Positions 1 to 8,726 of a stretch of 21,844 nucleotides of DNA are shown here, piece by piece. This DNA is from an uncultured Bacteroides sp. Lineage in GTDB: Bacteria > Bacteroidota > Bacteroidia > Bacteroidales > Bacteroidaceae. Under the pieces are notes generated by a model that did not search any database, was not told the origin of the DNA, and was given only the letters and a program-made list of their open reading frames with translations. Position numbers and translations under genes: made by a program. The stretch covers positions 1 through 21,844 of the forward strand of contig NZ_CALDPF010000046.1 of assembly GCF_937912035.1 (NCBI RefSeq). The letters run 5' to 3'. Numbering within the stretch: position 1 is the first letter of the stretch; every line of letters begins with the position of its first letter.

Positions 1-69
1 CTCTATCGACTTTATATGCCATATTACTTTTTAGGGACATTTACTGAATATCCCTATTTAGGTTATTGC

Positions 70-121
70 AAAAAAAAAATAGGAAGATTAACTCCAGCTT
101 TGGAGATTCTTCCTATTTTTT
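70..121. terminator. Hairpin terminator downstream of the YjbQ-family gene
   Basis: An A-tract, an inverted repeat (AATAGGAAGA against TCTTCCTATT, with an inner CTCCA/TGGAG stem around GCTT) and a T-tract form a strong intrinsic terminator that would work on both strands. It lies just after the minus-strand YjbQ gene, so it ends that operon. It could also end a plus-strand gene lying left of the window. Positions 1-69 hold no recognisable gene. Confidence 0.85.
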
Positions 122-139
122 GTTTCTGTTTTTCTTATA

Positions 140-550
140 TTAAGATATAATTGTTGCAACAATTTTTCGTGCTCCTCCAGAATATCTGAATTCGCAAAGA
201 TAAATTCCTTGCCAGGTACCGAGATTTAATCGGGCGTTGGTTATTGGAATAGTTATTGATACGCCTGTCAGACTTGATTTGGCGTGGCTTGGCATGTCAT
301 CATCTCCTTCGTCTGTGTGACTGTAATACGGTTCGTTAGTCTTTACCAGGCGGTTGTAAATCTGTTCCATATCGGAACGGACGCTTGGATCATAATTCTC
401 GTTTATACTCAGTGCGCAGCTTGTGTGTTTCACAAAAAGGTTAAGAATTCCCTGCCCCGGAAGAGTAGGGAGATTCTTCATTATTTCCTGAGTTACCAGG
501 TGGAATCCCTTCCTTTTAGGAGTTAATGAAAACTCAACTTGCTGTACCAT
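140..550 (-). CDS. yjbQ: YjbQ-family protein (UPF0047, secondary thiamine-phosphate synthase type)
   Basis: The protein is 136 residues, the usual length of the YjbQ/UPF0047 family of small trimeric single-domain proteins. The family hallmarks are visible: an HTSCALSINENYDP segment near residue 43, a HTDEGDDDMPSHAKSSLTG segment near residue 78 (the conserved acidic and histidine cluster) and GTWQGIYLCEFR near the C-terminus. Some family members have weak thiamine-phosphate synthase activity, but the physiological role is unsettled, so the enzymatic name should be read as a family label. The ATG lies 4 bp after the stop of the upstream S9 peptidase gene, so the two are almost certainly cotranscribed and perhaps translationally coupled. 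The protein has no signal peptide and should be cytoplasmic. Confidence 0.9.
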   Translation of the reverse strand: MVQQVEFSLTPKRKGFHLVTQEIMKNLPTLPGQGILNLFVKHTSCALSINENYDPSVRSDMEQIYNRLVKTNEPYYSHTDEGDDDMPSHAKSSLTGVSITIPITNARLNLGTWQGIYLCEFRYSGGARKIVATIIS

Positions 551-554
551 GATG

Positions 555-2660
555 TTATTTCTTTAACCATTTGTTCAACCATGCGAAGAATGTACGTTGC
601 CACAAAACTCCATTCTGTGGTTTCAGTACCCAGTGGTTTTCGTCAGGGAAAACAAGTAGCTGTGCAGGAACTCCTCTCAGTTTGGCAGCATTGAAGGCGG
701 CCATTCCCTGTGAAGCAAGAATGCGGTAGTCTTTTTCGCCATGTATGCATAGGATAGGAGTATCCCATTTTTCTACAAACAGATGTGGTGAGTTGGCATA
801 GCTGCGTTTAACTGCAGGATTTTCAGTTTCCCAATATGCACCTCCCAGATCCCAGTTAGTGAACCAGAGTTCTTCTGTTTCAAGATACTGCTGCTCCATG
901 TTGAAGAAACCATCGTGTGCAATAAATGCCTTGAAACGTTTGTTGTGGTGTCCGGCAAGCCAGTAAACCGAGTAACCTCCGAAACTTGCACCAACGCAGC
1001 CTAAACGGTCTTTGTCAACATATGGTTCTTTTGCTATATCATCTATTGCACTCAAATAATCGTCCATACAGTGGCCGCCGTAGTTAGTGCTTATATCTTC
1101 AAGCCATTCCATACCGAAACCCGGAAGTCCGCGGCGGTTTGGGGCGATGATTATATAGTCGTTGGCTGCCATTATCTGGAAGTTCCATCTGTAACTCCAG
1201 AATTGGCTTACAGGACTTTGAGGGCCTCCCTGACAGAACAGAAGGGTAGGATATTTTTTGTTAGGGTCGAAATTAGCAGGATAGATAACCCATGAGAGCA
1301 TCTGCTTGCCGTCAACTGTCTTTGTCCATCTTGGCTCAACTTTACCTGTTTTGAGCTGGCTGAAGATATGGTCGTTTTCTTTTGTTATACGGCTTACTGA
1401 GTTATTATCGTTCAGTGATACTGTATAAAGTTCATCAGCCTCACTTATAGAGTGACGTTTTGTCAACAGCTGTCCGTCATTAAGTAATGATACTGAAGCA
1501 TAGTCGTACATACCGTCAGTCAGTTTGTTTACTTCACCATTAAGGTTAGTGTTGTAAATCATGCTTGTTCCGTGCCAAACACCAGTGAAGTATAGTGTCT
1601 TGCTATCATTTGCCCAGCAGTATGAGTCAACACTCGATTCGAATGATTCTGTGACGTATGTTTTTTTGCCACTGGCCAGTTCCATTACGCAAAGGCGGTT
1701 GCGGTCACTTTCATATCCGTCGCGTTCCATACTTTGCCATGCAATCATTGTTCCGTCTGGTGAGAACAAAGGATTTGTGTCGTACCCCATGTTCTTGTCA
1801 TTTGCATCTTCTTTGCAAAGATTTCTTGTTTCCTTGCTTTCGATGTTGTAAAGATAGATGTCAGAGTCTGTAGAAACGGAATATTCCAATCCTGTCTTCT
1901 TGCGGCATGTATATGCAATCTGCTTTGAATCGTTGCTCCATGCAAGCTGCTCAATACCTCCGAAAGGCTTCATTGGCGATTCATATGGTTCGCCTTCCAT
2001 TATATCTGTAGCTGTACCAACCTTGTTTCCGTCAAAATCGGCTATGAAAGGATGTGGAACAGTCTGTACCCATTCATCCCAATGCTTGTACATCAGATCG
2101 TCAATCACCATACCTGTAGCTTTGTCCAGGTCAGGATATTTGTCAACTGTACGTTCTCCATATTTTACTTGTGAGATAAACAATACCTTGTTTCCGTCAG
2201 GTGAGAAACTGAAACCGTCTATTCCTCCTTCATAATCTGAAAGCTGTTTGCGTTCAGTACCGTCAGGATTCATCTCCCAGATTTGGCCATTTGAAAGGAA
2301 TGCGAGTTTTTCTCCATTCTTGATCCATGCTGGTTCATATTCACTTGCAGCGGTGGTAGTGAGAAGCTTGTTTTCGCTTCCGTCTGCATTCATTATGTAA
2401 ATGACAGTATGGCTTTTGTTCTCTTTTACGCTATAGTATGAAACTGTATATGCTATTTTCTTTCCGTCAGGAGAAACAGTTGAACTTCCTATACGTCCCA
2501 TAGCCCAAAGAACTTCCGGAGTCAGACGTCCGTCTTCAATTTTTATCTCCTGTTTGCCTATTATGGTCGCTTCATTTTCGGCAGACTGTTCGGTGCTTAC
2601 GCATCCGGATGTGGCTAACATTAGTGTAGCAGCAGTCATTGTGATTAGGTTTTTATTCAT
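555..2660 (-). CDS. S9 family peptidase lipoprotein, DPP5/acylaminoacyl-peptidase-like
   Basis: The protein is 701 residues. The N-terminus is a lipoprotein signal with the lipobox ending in Cys20 (ATSGC), so the protein is probably anchored to the outer membrane facing the periplasm or the surface. Residues of roughly 50-430 carry repeated SPDG/NPDG-type PD40 blades of a beta-propeller. The C-terminal third is a prolyl-oligopeptidase alpha/beta-hydrolase domain. I place the triad at Ser559 (GASFGGYS), Asp644 (HGEKDYRI) and His676 (PDENHW). The TEELWF segment after the nucleophile is typical of the S9C branch that includes bacterial dipeptidyl-peptidase 5. The expected role is release of dipeptides from peptides during periplasmic peptide use. 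No clear -7 box is seen upstream, only the yidC terminator. The gene heads a two-gene unit with the YjbQ gene. An acylaminoacyl peptidase is the main alternative. Confidence 0.92.
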   Translation of the reverse strand: MNKNLITMTAATLMLATSGCVSTEQSAENEATIIGKQEIKIEDGRLTPEVLWAMGRIGSSTVSPDGKKIAYTVSYYSVKENKSHTVIYIMNADGSENKLLTTTAASEYEPAWIKNGEKLAFLSNGQIWEMNPDGTERKQLSDYEGGIDGFSFSPDGNKVLFISQVKYGERTVDKYPDLDKATGMVIDDLMYKHWDEWVQTVPHPFIADFDGNKVGTATDIMEGEPYESPMKPFGGIEQLAWSNDSKQIAYTCRKKTGLEYSVSTDSDIYLYNIESKETRNLCKEDANDKNMGYDTNPLFSPDGTMIAWQSMERDGYESDRNRLCVMELASGKKTYVTESFESSVDSYCWANDSKTLYFTGVWHGTSMIYNTNLNGEVNKLTDGMYDYASVSLLNDGQLLTKRHSISEADELYTVSLNDNNSVSRITKENDHIFSQLKTGKVEPRWTKTVDGKQMLSWVIYPANFDPNKKYPTLLFCQGGPQSPVSQFWSYRWNFQIMAANDYIIIAPNRRGLPGFGMEWLEDISTNYGGHCMDDYLSAIDDIAKEPYVDKDRLGCVGASFGGYSVYWLAGHHNKRFKAFIAHDGFFNMEQQYLETEELWFTNWDLGGAYWETENPAVKRSYANSPHLFVEKWDTPILCIHGEKDYRILASQGMAAFNAAKLRGVPAQLLVFPDENHWVLKPQNGVLWQRTFFAWLNKWLKK

Positions 2661-2685
2661 TGTTGTATTTTTTATGTGTTTTACA

Positions 2686-2740
2686 ATAAAAAAATATTGT
2701 CATCCAGAGAGAACATCTTATCTCTGAATGACAATATTAT
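2686..2740 (-). terminator. Intrinsic terminator after pyrG-yidC
   Basis: Read on the minus strand, a long stem (ATATTGTCATTCAGAGA pairing with TCTCTGGATGACAATAT, one mismatch) is followed by a run of seven T. It starts about 17 bp after the yidC stop and ends the pyrG-yidC operon. The next gene (S9 peptidase) begins only about 26 bp further on, so that gene needs its own promoter within the hairpin region or depends on read-through. Confidence 0.9.
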
Positions 2741-2756
2741 TATCGGTGTCAGAATG

Positions 2757-4613
2757 TTATTTCTTGTTCATTCTCTCCTGGCGTTCTTTCTGAAGGCGTT
2801 CCTGCTCTTTCTGTAAAGCCTCAAGTCTTGACAACAGGCTGCTCTGTTTCATCTGAGCCGGATTTTTCTTGTTTGCTTCAAGTTGTGCAAGGAGTTTCTT
2901 TTCGTCAGTAACCTTGTACATGATCCATGTAGTGAGGATACCAATCAAACTTGAAATGAAGTAGTAATAACTCAATCCTGATGCATATTCGTTGAATATG
3001 AAGAAGAACATCACAGGCATGATGTACATCATCCATTTCATTGCCGCCATCTGAGGATTATCACCCATATTCTGCTGCTTCATCATAACCAGCTGGTTGA
3101 TAATTGTTGTAACACTGAACAACAAACAGAACAGACTTAAGTGATTACCCAAAAGAGGTATTGAAGTACTCCAGCTAATCAAGTCATCGTAAGCAGAAAG
3201 GTCGTCTGCCCAAAGGAAACTTTGCTGGCGCAATTCTATCGCGTTCGGAACAAAGAAGAACAATGCCATGAACACCGGTGTCTGAAGCAGCATAGGCAGA
3301 CATCCTCCCATTGGGCTTACTCCGTACTGACTGTAAAGTGCCATTGTTTCCTGTTGTTTCTTCAGTGCATCTTCCTGTTTCGGATATTTCTGATTAATCT
3401 TTTCTACGTATGGTTTCAAAGCTCTCATCTTAGCTGATGAAATGAATGATTTCCATGTTGTAGGAAGAACCAGAACCTTAACGATGATAGTCATAAGCAG
3501 GATAACCATACCCATGCTCAGTCCCCAGCTTGACAACCAGTCGAACAGGTTGATTGTGAACCAGCGGTTTATCCAGCGGATAATAGGCCATCCCAGATAA
3601 ACCAGGTCTTCAAGTTCCTGATCTTTGTCTGCAAAGCTCAAATCGTTGCTTGCAAGGAGAGTCTTGAAGTGGTTAGGTCCGAAATAGAACTGGAAGTTGC
3701 TTGGCTGAGCACCTGTAGGGTCGAAAGCAGTCTGCATGTCTGCATGATAGTTCTTCATGTAGCCGCTGCCTTTCTGTTCCATTTTCGATTCCAATGTAGC
3801 ATTCTCAAAATTCTTCTCAGCCATGAACACGCATGAGAAGTATTGGTTTTTGAAAGCTACCCAGTCAAGAACTTCTTTGATAGATTCTTTTTCATCCTTA
3901 GCCTTGTCAAGATTGTCGAAGCTGTCATCTACAGGCTTATATGTCAAAGATGTGTACTGTTGTTCGAAAGTATAACCTTTCTCCATCTGGCGTGCTCTCT
4001 GCTTCCAGTCGATAGTCATGGTCTTGACAGAAGGCGAGAAGAAATTCTGCATTCCTGTAGCCTGTACTGTAAAGTCAACCATGTATGAATTTGGAATAAG
4101 CTTGTAGCAGAAGTCCAGATGACCGCCGTTTGCAGCGTTCAGTCTCATTGTGACTGTACTGTCTGTTACGTTTGTTGTATCGAAATACATCTGGCTACTC
4201 ATGATATTTTCATTTTTGCCTTCAAATCCGATATTTAGCGAAGCGTCAGTACCGTCGAACAGTACAAGCGGTTCTTTCTTCTGATCTTTATATTCCTTTA
4301 ATACAGCTTTACTGACACGTCCTCCCTTGTTTGATATTGTCAAATCAATAAGATCATTACTCAAGGTAATGAATTGTTCAGTTCCTTTTGTAGCATTAAA
4401 GAAGATAGATGTAGAGTCAACCATCATAGCCTTTTGTTCGGCTGCGGCTTCCTGTTTCTGCATCAGCTCTTCTTTCTGCTTGATTACTTGCTGTATAGAA
4501 TCCTGATAATGTTGCGCACGAGCTCTTTCTTCCTGATTAGGAGTGTTATATATACCAAAACCAATGATAACAGCTCCAATCAAGACGAAGCCTACTAACG
4601 TGTTTTTATCCAT
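2757..4613 (-). CDS. yidC: Membrane protein insertase YidC (Oxa1 family)
   Basis: The protein is 618 residues, the usual size for Bacteroidetes YidC. An N-terminal membrane anchor (about residues 5-22) is followed by a region of about 320 residues that matches the large periplasmic domain of Gram-negative YidC. The C-terminal 60YKD/Oxa1 insertase domain starts near residue 350 and holds five hydrophobic segments, with the characteristic MRALKPYVEKINQKYP cytoplasmic loop and a YGVSPMGGCLPMLLQ stretch. The last 40 residues are a charged, Gln/Glu/Lys-rich tail suited to a coiled coil and ribosome contact. It inserts and folds inner-membrane proteins, alone or with SecYEG. It lies 21 bp downstream of pyrG on the same strand, and a terminator follows directly, so the two form an operon. 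Confidence 0.97.
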   Translation of the reverse strand: MDKNTLVGFVLIGAVIIGFGIYNTPNQEERARAQHYQDSIQQVIKQKEELMQKQEAAAEQKAMMVDSTSIFFNATKGTEQFITLSNDLIDLTISNKGGRVSKAVLKEYKDQKKEPLVLFDGTDASLNIGFEGKNENIMSSQMYFDTTNVTDSTVTMRLNAANGGHLDFCYKLIPNSYMVDFTVQATGMQNFFSPSVKTMTIDWKQRARQMEKGYTFEQQYTSLTYKPVDDSFDNLDKAKDEKESIKEVLDWVAFKNQYFSCVFMAEKNFENATLESKMEQKGSGYMKNYHADMQTAFDPTGAQPSNFQFYFGPNHFKTLLASNDLSFADKDQELEDLVYLGWPIIRWINRWFTINLFDWLSSWGLSMGMVILLMTIIVKVLVLPTTWKSFISSAKMRALKPYVEKINQKYPKQEDALKKQQETMALYSQYGVSPMGGCLPMLLQTPVFMALFFFVPNAIELRQQSFLWADDLSAYDDLISWSTSIPLLGNHLSLFCLLFSVTTIINQLVMMKQQNMGDNPQMAAMKWMMYIMPVMFFFIFNEYASGLSYYYFISSLIGILTTWIMYKVTDEKKLLAQLEANKKNPAQMKQSSLLSRLEALQKEQERLQKERQERMNKK

Positions 4614-4634
4614 TTTTCCTTAGTAGTTTATTAA

Positions 4635-6233
4635 TTACTTTTCAATAGCAGCTTTAATGAATGACAAGAACAATGGATGTGGTTTCAGAACTGTACTGCT
4701 GTATTCAGGGTGGAACTGAACACCTACAAACCATTTCAAAGCAGGTATTTCTACGATTTCAACCAAATCTGATTCAGGGTTGACACCTGTACACTTCATT
4801 CCTGCCTTAATATATTCTTCCTTGTAGTCATTGTTGAACTCATAGCGGTGACGGTGACGTTCCTGAATGTGTTCGCTCTGGTAAGCTTCATATGCTTTTG
4901 AATCTTTGTCGAGTACACATTCATAAGCTCCAAGACGCATTGTTCCACCCATGTTAGTAACAGATTTCTGTTCTTCCATGATGTCAATAACATTGTGAGG
5001 AGTCTTTTCGTCCATTTCACGGCTGTTTGCATCTTCGTAGCCAAGTACGTTTCTTGCAAATTCGATAGCCATACACTGCATACCAAGGCAAATACCGAAT
5101 GTAGGAACATTGTGTGTACGGCAATATTTGATGGCAACAAACTTACCTTCGATACCGCGCTGTCCGAATCCCGGGCAGATTATAACACCGTCCATGTCTT
5201 TCAGAGCTTCGGCAATATTGTCGTCAGTAAGCTTTTCACTGTTTACGAAATGAATGTCTGCCTTGCGGTCGTTGTAAGTAGCAGCCTGTGACAATGCTTC
5301 AAGAATAGATTTGTATGCATCCTGCAAATCGTATTTGCCGACCAATGCAATTCTTACCTTTTCTGTAGCGTTGTATCTGCGGTTCAGGAAGTCTTTCCAA
5401 GGACCAAGGCTAGGTGTTTCGCCTACAGGCAATCCCATCTTTTCAAGAATTGTAACATCAAGTTTCTGCTCCTGCATACGGAGAGGAACTTCGTAGATTG
5501 TAGGCATATCCTTTGACTGGATTACAGCATTCTCGTCAACATTGCAGAACAATGCTACTTTCTTTCTTAATCCAAGGCTCAGCTCATGTTCTGTACGTAA
5601 TACGAGAATATCAGGCTGAATACCTACAGACTGAAGTTCTTTTACAGAGTGCTGTGTCGGTTTTGTTTTCAATTCGCCGGCAGCAGCAAGATAAGGAACG
5701 TATGTCAGGTGAACACACAAGGCGTTTCTACCAAGTTCCCACTTCAACTGACGGATACTTTCAAGGTATGGCAATGATTCGATATCACCTACAGTACCAC
5801 CAATTTCTGTTATAACGAAATCAAACTGGTTTTTGTTACCAAGCAATTTAACGTTACGTTTGATTTCATCAGTGATATGAGGGATAATCTGGATAGTTTT
5901 TCCCAAATAGTCACCGCGACGTTCTTTGTCAATTACGCTTTTGTAAATACGTCCTGTGGTAATGTTGTTGGCCTTAGTAGTTTGGATACCAAGGAAACGT
6001 TCATAATGTCCAAGGTCAAGATCGGCTTCATGTCCGTCAACTGTAACGTAGCATTCTCCGTGCTCGTACGGATTCAGAGTACCCGGGTCAATGTTTATGT
6101 ACGGGTCGAACTTTTGGATAGTTACGCTGTAGCCTCTTGCTTGCAGCAATTTACCTATTGAAGATGAAATGATACCTTTACCTAATGAAGAGGCAACACC
6201 ACCTGTTACGAAAATGTACTTTGTTTCTGCCAC
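4635..6233 (-). CDS. pyrG: CTP synthase (glutamine hydrolysing)
   Basis: The protein is 532 residues and full length. The N-terminal amidoligase domain opens with the P-loop-like GGVASSLGKGI near residue 11 and has the DPYINIDPGTLNPYEHGE segment that binds UTP and Mg. The C-terminal class I glutamine amidotransferase domain has the nucleophile Cys382 (GICLGMQ) with His508 and Glu510 (FHPEY). It makes CTP from UTP, ATP and glutamine in the cytoplasm. It is the first gene of pyrG-yidC, and a -7 box is visible about 55 bp upstream. The pairing of a nucleotide-synthesis gene with yidC suggests growth-linked expression. Nothing in the sequence suggests a defect. Confidence 0.98.
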   Translation of the reverse strand: MAETKYIFVTGGVASSLGKGIISSSIGKLLQARGYSVTIQKFDPYINIDPGTLNPYEHGECYVTVDGHEADLDLGHYERFLGIQTTKANNITTGRIYKSVIDKERRGDYLGKTIQIIPHITDEIKRNVKLLGNKNQFDFVITEIGGTVGDIESLPYLESIRQLKWELGRNALCVHLTYVPYLAAAGELKTKPTQHSVKELQSVGIQPDILVLRTEHELSLGLRKKVALFCNVDENAVIQSKDMPTIYEVPLRMQEQKLDVTILEKMGLPVGETPSLGPWKDFLNRRYNATEKVRIALVGKYDLQDAYKSILEALSQAATYNDRKADIHFVNSEKLTDDNIAEALKDMDGVIICPGFGQRGIEGKFVAIKYCRTHNVPTFGICLGMQCMAIEFARNVLGYEDANSREMDEKTPHNVIDIMEEQKSVTNMGGTMRLGAYECVLDKDSKAYEAYQSEHIQERHRHRYEFNNDYKEEYIKAGMKCTGVNPESDLVEIVEIPALKWFVGVQFHPEYSSTVLKPHPLFLSFIKAAIEK

Positions 6234-6286
6234 AATAATGTATGTTTAAAAATTTGATTCAAATAAGAACTACTTCTACAAGTGTG

Positions 6287-6294
6287 CAAAATTA
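6287..6294 (-). promoter_or_regulatory. -7 box of the pyrG-yidC promoter
   Basis: On the minus strand TAATTTTG followed by C matches the Bacteroidetes TAnnTTTG element. A TTGAC lies about 17-18 nt upstream, close to but not exactly the TTTG -33 position. The leader to the pyrG ATG would be about 45-50 nt. Confidence 0.65.
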
Positions 6295-6411
6295 TAAAAA
6301 AAAGCCGAAAGTCAAGATATAAAAAGTCAAAACATTGTAAATAGTGCAATAAGTTTATTCATGTATTACATATTTCTATAGTATTTAATGTTAAGTAAAT
6401 GAAATATATTG

Positions 6412-6419
6412 TATTTTTG
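6412..6419 (+). promoter_or_regulatory. -7 box for the DUF3078 gene cluster
   Basis: TATTTTTG followed by C matches TAnnTTTG and lies 29 bp before the ATG at 6449. No good TTTG is present at -33. The 215-bp gap between pyrG and this gene (6234-6448) therefore holds two back-to-back promoters and no other feature that I can see. Confidence 0.6.
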
Positions 6420-6448
6420 CATTTAGTTTGTAACACAAAAATATTAAA

Positions 6449-8071
6449 ATGAAAACATTAACGGCTCTATTTTTATTGGCATCTTTATTTATTAATAATT
6501 TGTTTGCCGATAGTCCTGCGTATGCCTATTTAAAGCAGGATTCTTTGGTGCAGAATTCAGGTTTGGAAATTCCTCAGGATTCTATTATCGATTTGGATAC
6601 ATTGTTGAATGATACAACATTGTTTAAAAATGTGTCTGATACTTTGAAAATGGATTCGGATTCTTTGAGTATTGATTCGATTATAAAGGTAAAGTCGGAT
6701 TCTGTAATCAATAAGCCAGACTCGATTATAAAGACAAAAACTGATTCAATAGTAAAACCTTTGGTCCCTAAGAAGCCAGTTGTTGTAATTCCTCAGTCTA
6801 TTATTGATTTGAATAAGATTTATTCTGATTACAGGAAGTATTCAGAATGGGCACAAGACAGATGGGATGATATTTATTTGTCTCTTTCTGATATTAATAT
6901 GAAGTCAGATTATTATAAGTTCGTTGTGCCTTTAACATATTATTCTAAAGCTTTTGATGAGGCTTCAAGTGTTGAAGGATGGTATCCGAAGGATATTTTA
7001 GTGGAGGATTCTGTTAGGAAAGCAGATTTGCTTGAAAAAGGCATGCCTCATATGCCGATATCGCCAGAATTGGATAGGAAAATCAATAGGCAGTTATTGG
7101 ATTTCTATGTTAACTATCCTGAATTGGTTTTGAAGAATGAGACAAGCCTTGACAGCCTTGATTTTCTTTCGTCTAAAGACATGACTTCAGCATACAAGGA
7201 AGAAAACATTATAAGTCTTATTGATAATAATGCTGGAATAGCCCAAGTGTCTGAATCTGATTTGTTGGTGTTAAAGCCAAACTTCTGGACTTCGGGTGGA
7301 AGTGGATATTTGCAGTTCTCTCAAAACTACATATCTGAGAATTGGTATAAAGGTGGAGAAAGTACAAAATCATTGCTTTCAGGTTTTTCATGGCAGATTA
7401 AGTATGATGATAAACAGAAGACACAGTTTGAAACCAAATTGGAGTGGAAGTTAGGCTTTATTACAGCTCCTTCGGATACGGTTCATACGTATAAGGCAAA
7501 CAATGACTTGTTGCGTTTGACTTCTAAGTTAGGATATAGGGCTATTCAGAACTGGTATTATACGCTTTCTGCCGAATTCCAGACACAGCTCTTCTCGAAT
7601 TATGCAACAAACTCGGATAATTTGGTATCTGCTTTGTTCTCTCCTGCCACTTTAAATATTGGTCTTGGTATGGACTATAAATTTATAAAAGATGGAAAGG
7701 TTAATTTGTCAGTTTTGATGAACCCGTTGAACTATACACTATATAGTGTTATGAGTGATGAAGTAGACCCAACTAAGTTTAATATTAAAGAGGGACATAA
7801 GAAAGAAAGTGTACTGGGTTCGCGTGTGAATGCAACCCTTACTTGGAAGATTATACCTTCTTTGTTATGGGAGTCTAAATTCTCTTATACTACAAATTAT
7901 GAAAAAGTTCTTGGAGAATGGGAAAATACCTTTACTTTCGTAGTTAATAAATATTTATCAACCAAATTGTTTATGCACGGAAGGTTTGATGATGGAGTGA
8001 CTAAGGATCCTGACGAAAGTTTCTTCCAGTTCCAGGAATTATTCAGTTTTGGTGTAAATTATACTTGGTGA
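6449..8071 (+). CDS. DUF3078 domain-containing envelope protein
   Basis: The protein is 540 residues. It begins with a signal peptide (about residues 1-20, hydrophobic core LTALFLLASLFINNLF) and should be exported. Residues of about 60-115 form a low-complexity stretch of repeated DSI/DSII/SDS and KTDS units ending in a Lys/Pro segment, probably a disordered linker. From about residue 285 to the end it has the DUF3078 character: a W/Y-rich start (SQNYISENWYKGGES), alternating amphipathic strands, and a final aromatic residue (NYTW), which suits an outer-membrane beta-barrel. The function of this Bacteroidetes family is unknown. The next gene starts 22 bp later, so it leads a likely three-gene operon with the TRIC-type and DUF1460 genes. 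It is more A/T-rich in codon choice than most neighbours. Confidence 0.85.
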   Translation: MKTLTALFLLASLFINNLFADSPAYAYLKQDSLVQNSGLEIPQDSIIDLDTLLNDTTLFKNVSDTLKMDSDSLSIDSIIKVKSDSVINKPDSIIKTKTDSIVKPLVPKKPVVVIPQSIIDLNKIYSDYRKYSEWAQDRWDDIYLSLSDINMKSDYYKFVVPLTYYSKAFDEASSVEGWYPKDILVEDSVRKADLLEKGMPHMPISPELDRKINRQLLDFYVNYPELVLKNETSLDSLDFLSSKDMTSAYKEENIISLIDNNAGIAQVSESDLLVLKPNFWTSGGSGYLQFSQNYISENWYKGGESTKSLLSGFSWQIKYDDKQKTQFETKLEWKLGFITAPSDTVHTYKANNDLLRLTSKLGYRAIQNWYYTLSAEFQTQLFSNYATNSDNLVSALFSPATLNIGLGMDYKFIKDGKVNLSVLMNPLNYTLYSVMSDEVDPTKFNIKEGHKKESVLGSRVNATLTWKIIPSLLWESKFSYTTNYEKVLGEWENTFTFVVNKYLSTKLFMHGRFDDGVTKDPDESFFQFQELFSFGVNYTW

Positions 8072-8093
8072 TTGTAGAAAAGATATATAATAT

Positions 8094-8726
8094 ATGTTTG
8101 AAATACCTTCTTTTGTAGAAATCCTTGATTTTGTCGGGACATTTGCTTTTGCTATTAGTGGTATCCGTCTTGCTTCTGCAAAAAGTTTTGACTGGTTTGG
8201 TGCATACGTTGTCGGTCTTGCTACTGCTATTGGAGGAGGAACATTGCGCGATCTTCTTCTTGATGTTACTCCAGCATGGATGACTGATCCTATTTATCTT
8301 ATATGTACTGCCATGGCTATGTTCTTTGTCATATTGTTTCGTCAGTATCTTATACATCTCAATAATACGTTTTTTATATTCGACAGTATCGGATTGGCAT
8401 TGTTTACTGTGGTTGGAGCAACAAAAAGTATTGATTTGGGATACTCGTTTTGGGTTGCAATAATCATGGGAAGTATTACAGGAGCTGCAGGAGGAGTTAT
8501 ACGTGATGTGTTTATTAATGAGATTCCACTTATTTTCAGAAAAGAAATTTATGCTATGGCGTGTGTTGTGGGAGGAGTAGTGTATTGGCTGTGCTATCTT
8601 GCAGGAATGGAAAACTATTTGTCCCAAATTGCATGTGGAATTTCTGTTTTTGTGGTTCGTATTTTGGCTGTTAAATATAAAATAACATTACCGATACTTA
8701 AAGGTGAACCTGAGAATGATAAATAA
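8094..8726 (+). CDS. TRIC/YicG-type (UPF0126) membrane protein, putative cation channel
   Basis: The protein is 210 residues and highly hydrophobic, with about seven membrane segments. It shows the internal duplication of the UPF0126 family: FVGTFAFAISG...AIGGGTLRD in the first half and SIGLALFTVVG...AAGGVIRD in the second. Prokaryotic members fold like eukaryotic trimeric intracellular cation channels, and K+ or Na+ conductance is reported for some of them. The substrate here cannot be told. The gene sits between the DUF3078 and DUF1460 genes with a 22-bp gap before it and an overlap after it, so it is cotranscribed. A long open frame on the opposite strand here is a shadow. Confidence 0.92.
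   Translation: MFEIPSFVEILDFVGTFAFAISGIRLASAKSFDWFGAYVVGLATAIGGGTLRDLLLDVTPAWMTDPIYLICTAMAMFFVILFRQYLIHLNNTFFIFDSIGLALFTVVGATKSIDLGYSFWVAIIMGSITGAAGGVIRDVFINEIPLIFRKEIYAMACVVGGVVYWLCYLAGMENYLSQIACGISVFVVRILAVKYKITLPILKGEPENDK

Noticed and set aside
6640..6790. Repeated DSI-coding stretch as a mobile or variable tandem repeat
   Set aside because: The units are irregular in length and sequence. It looks like a low-complexity linker within the DUF3078 protein.
8043..8627. Open frame of 194 codons on the minus strand
   Set aside because: It is antisense to the TRIC-type gene. Its composition is rich in Ser, Cys, Asn and His, with no domain, signal or promoter, as expected of a mirror frame of a membrane protein gene.
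8704..8715. GTG start for the DUF1460 protein
   Set aside because: The ATG at 8716 gives a normal signal peptide with less overlap. The GTG cannot be fully excluded, but it adds only four residues.
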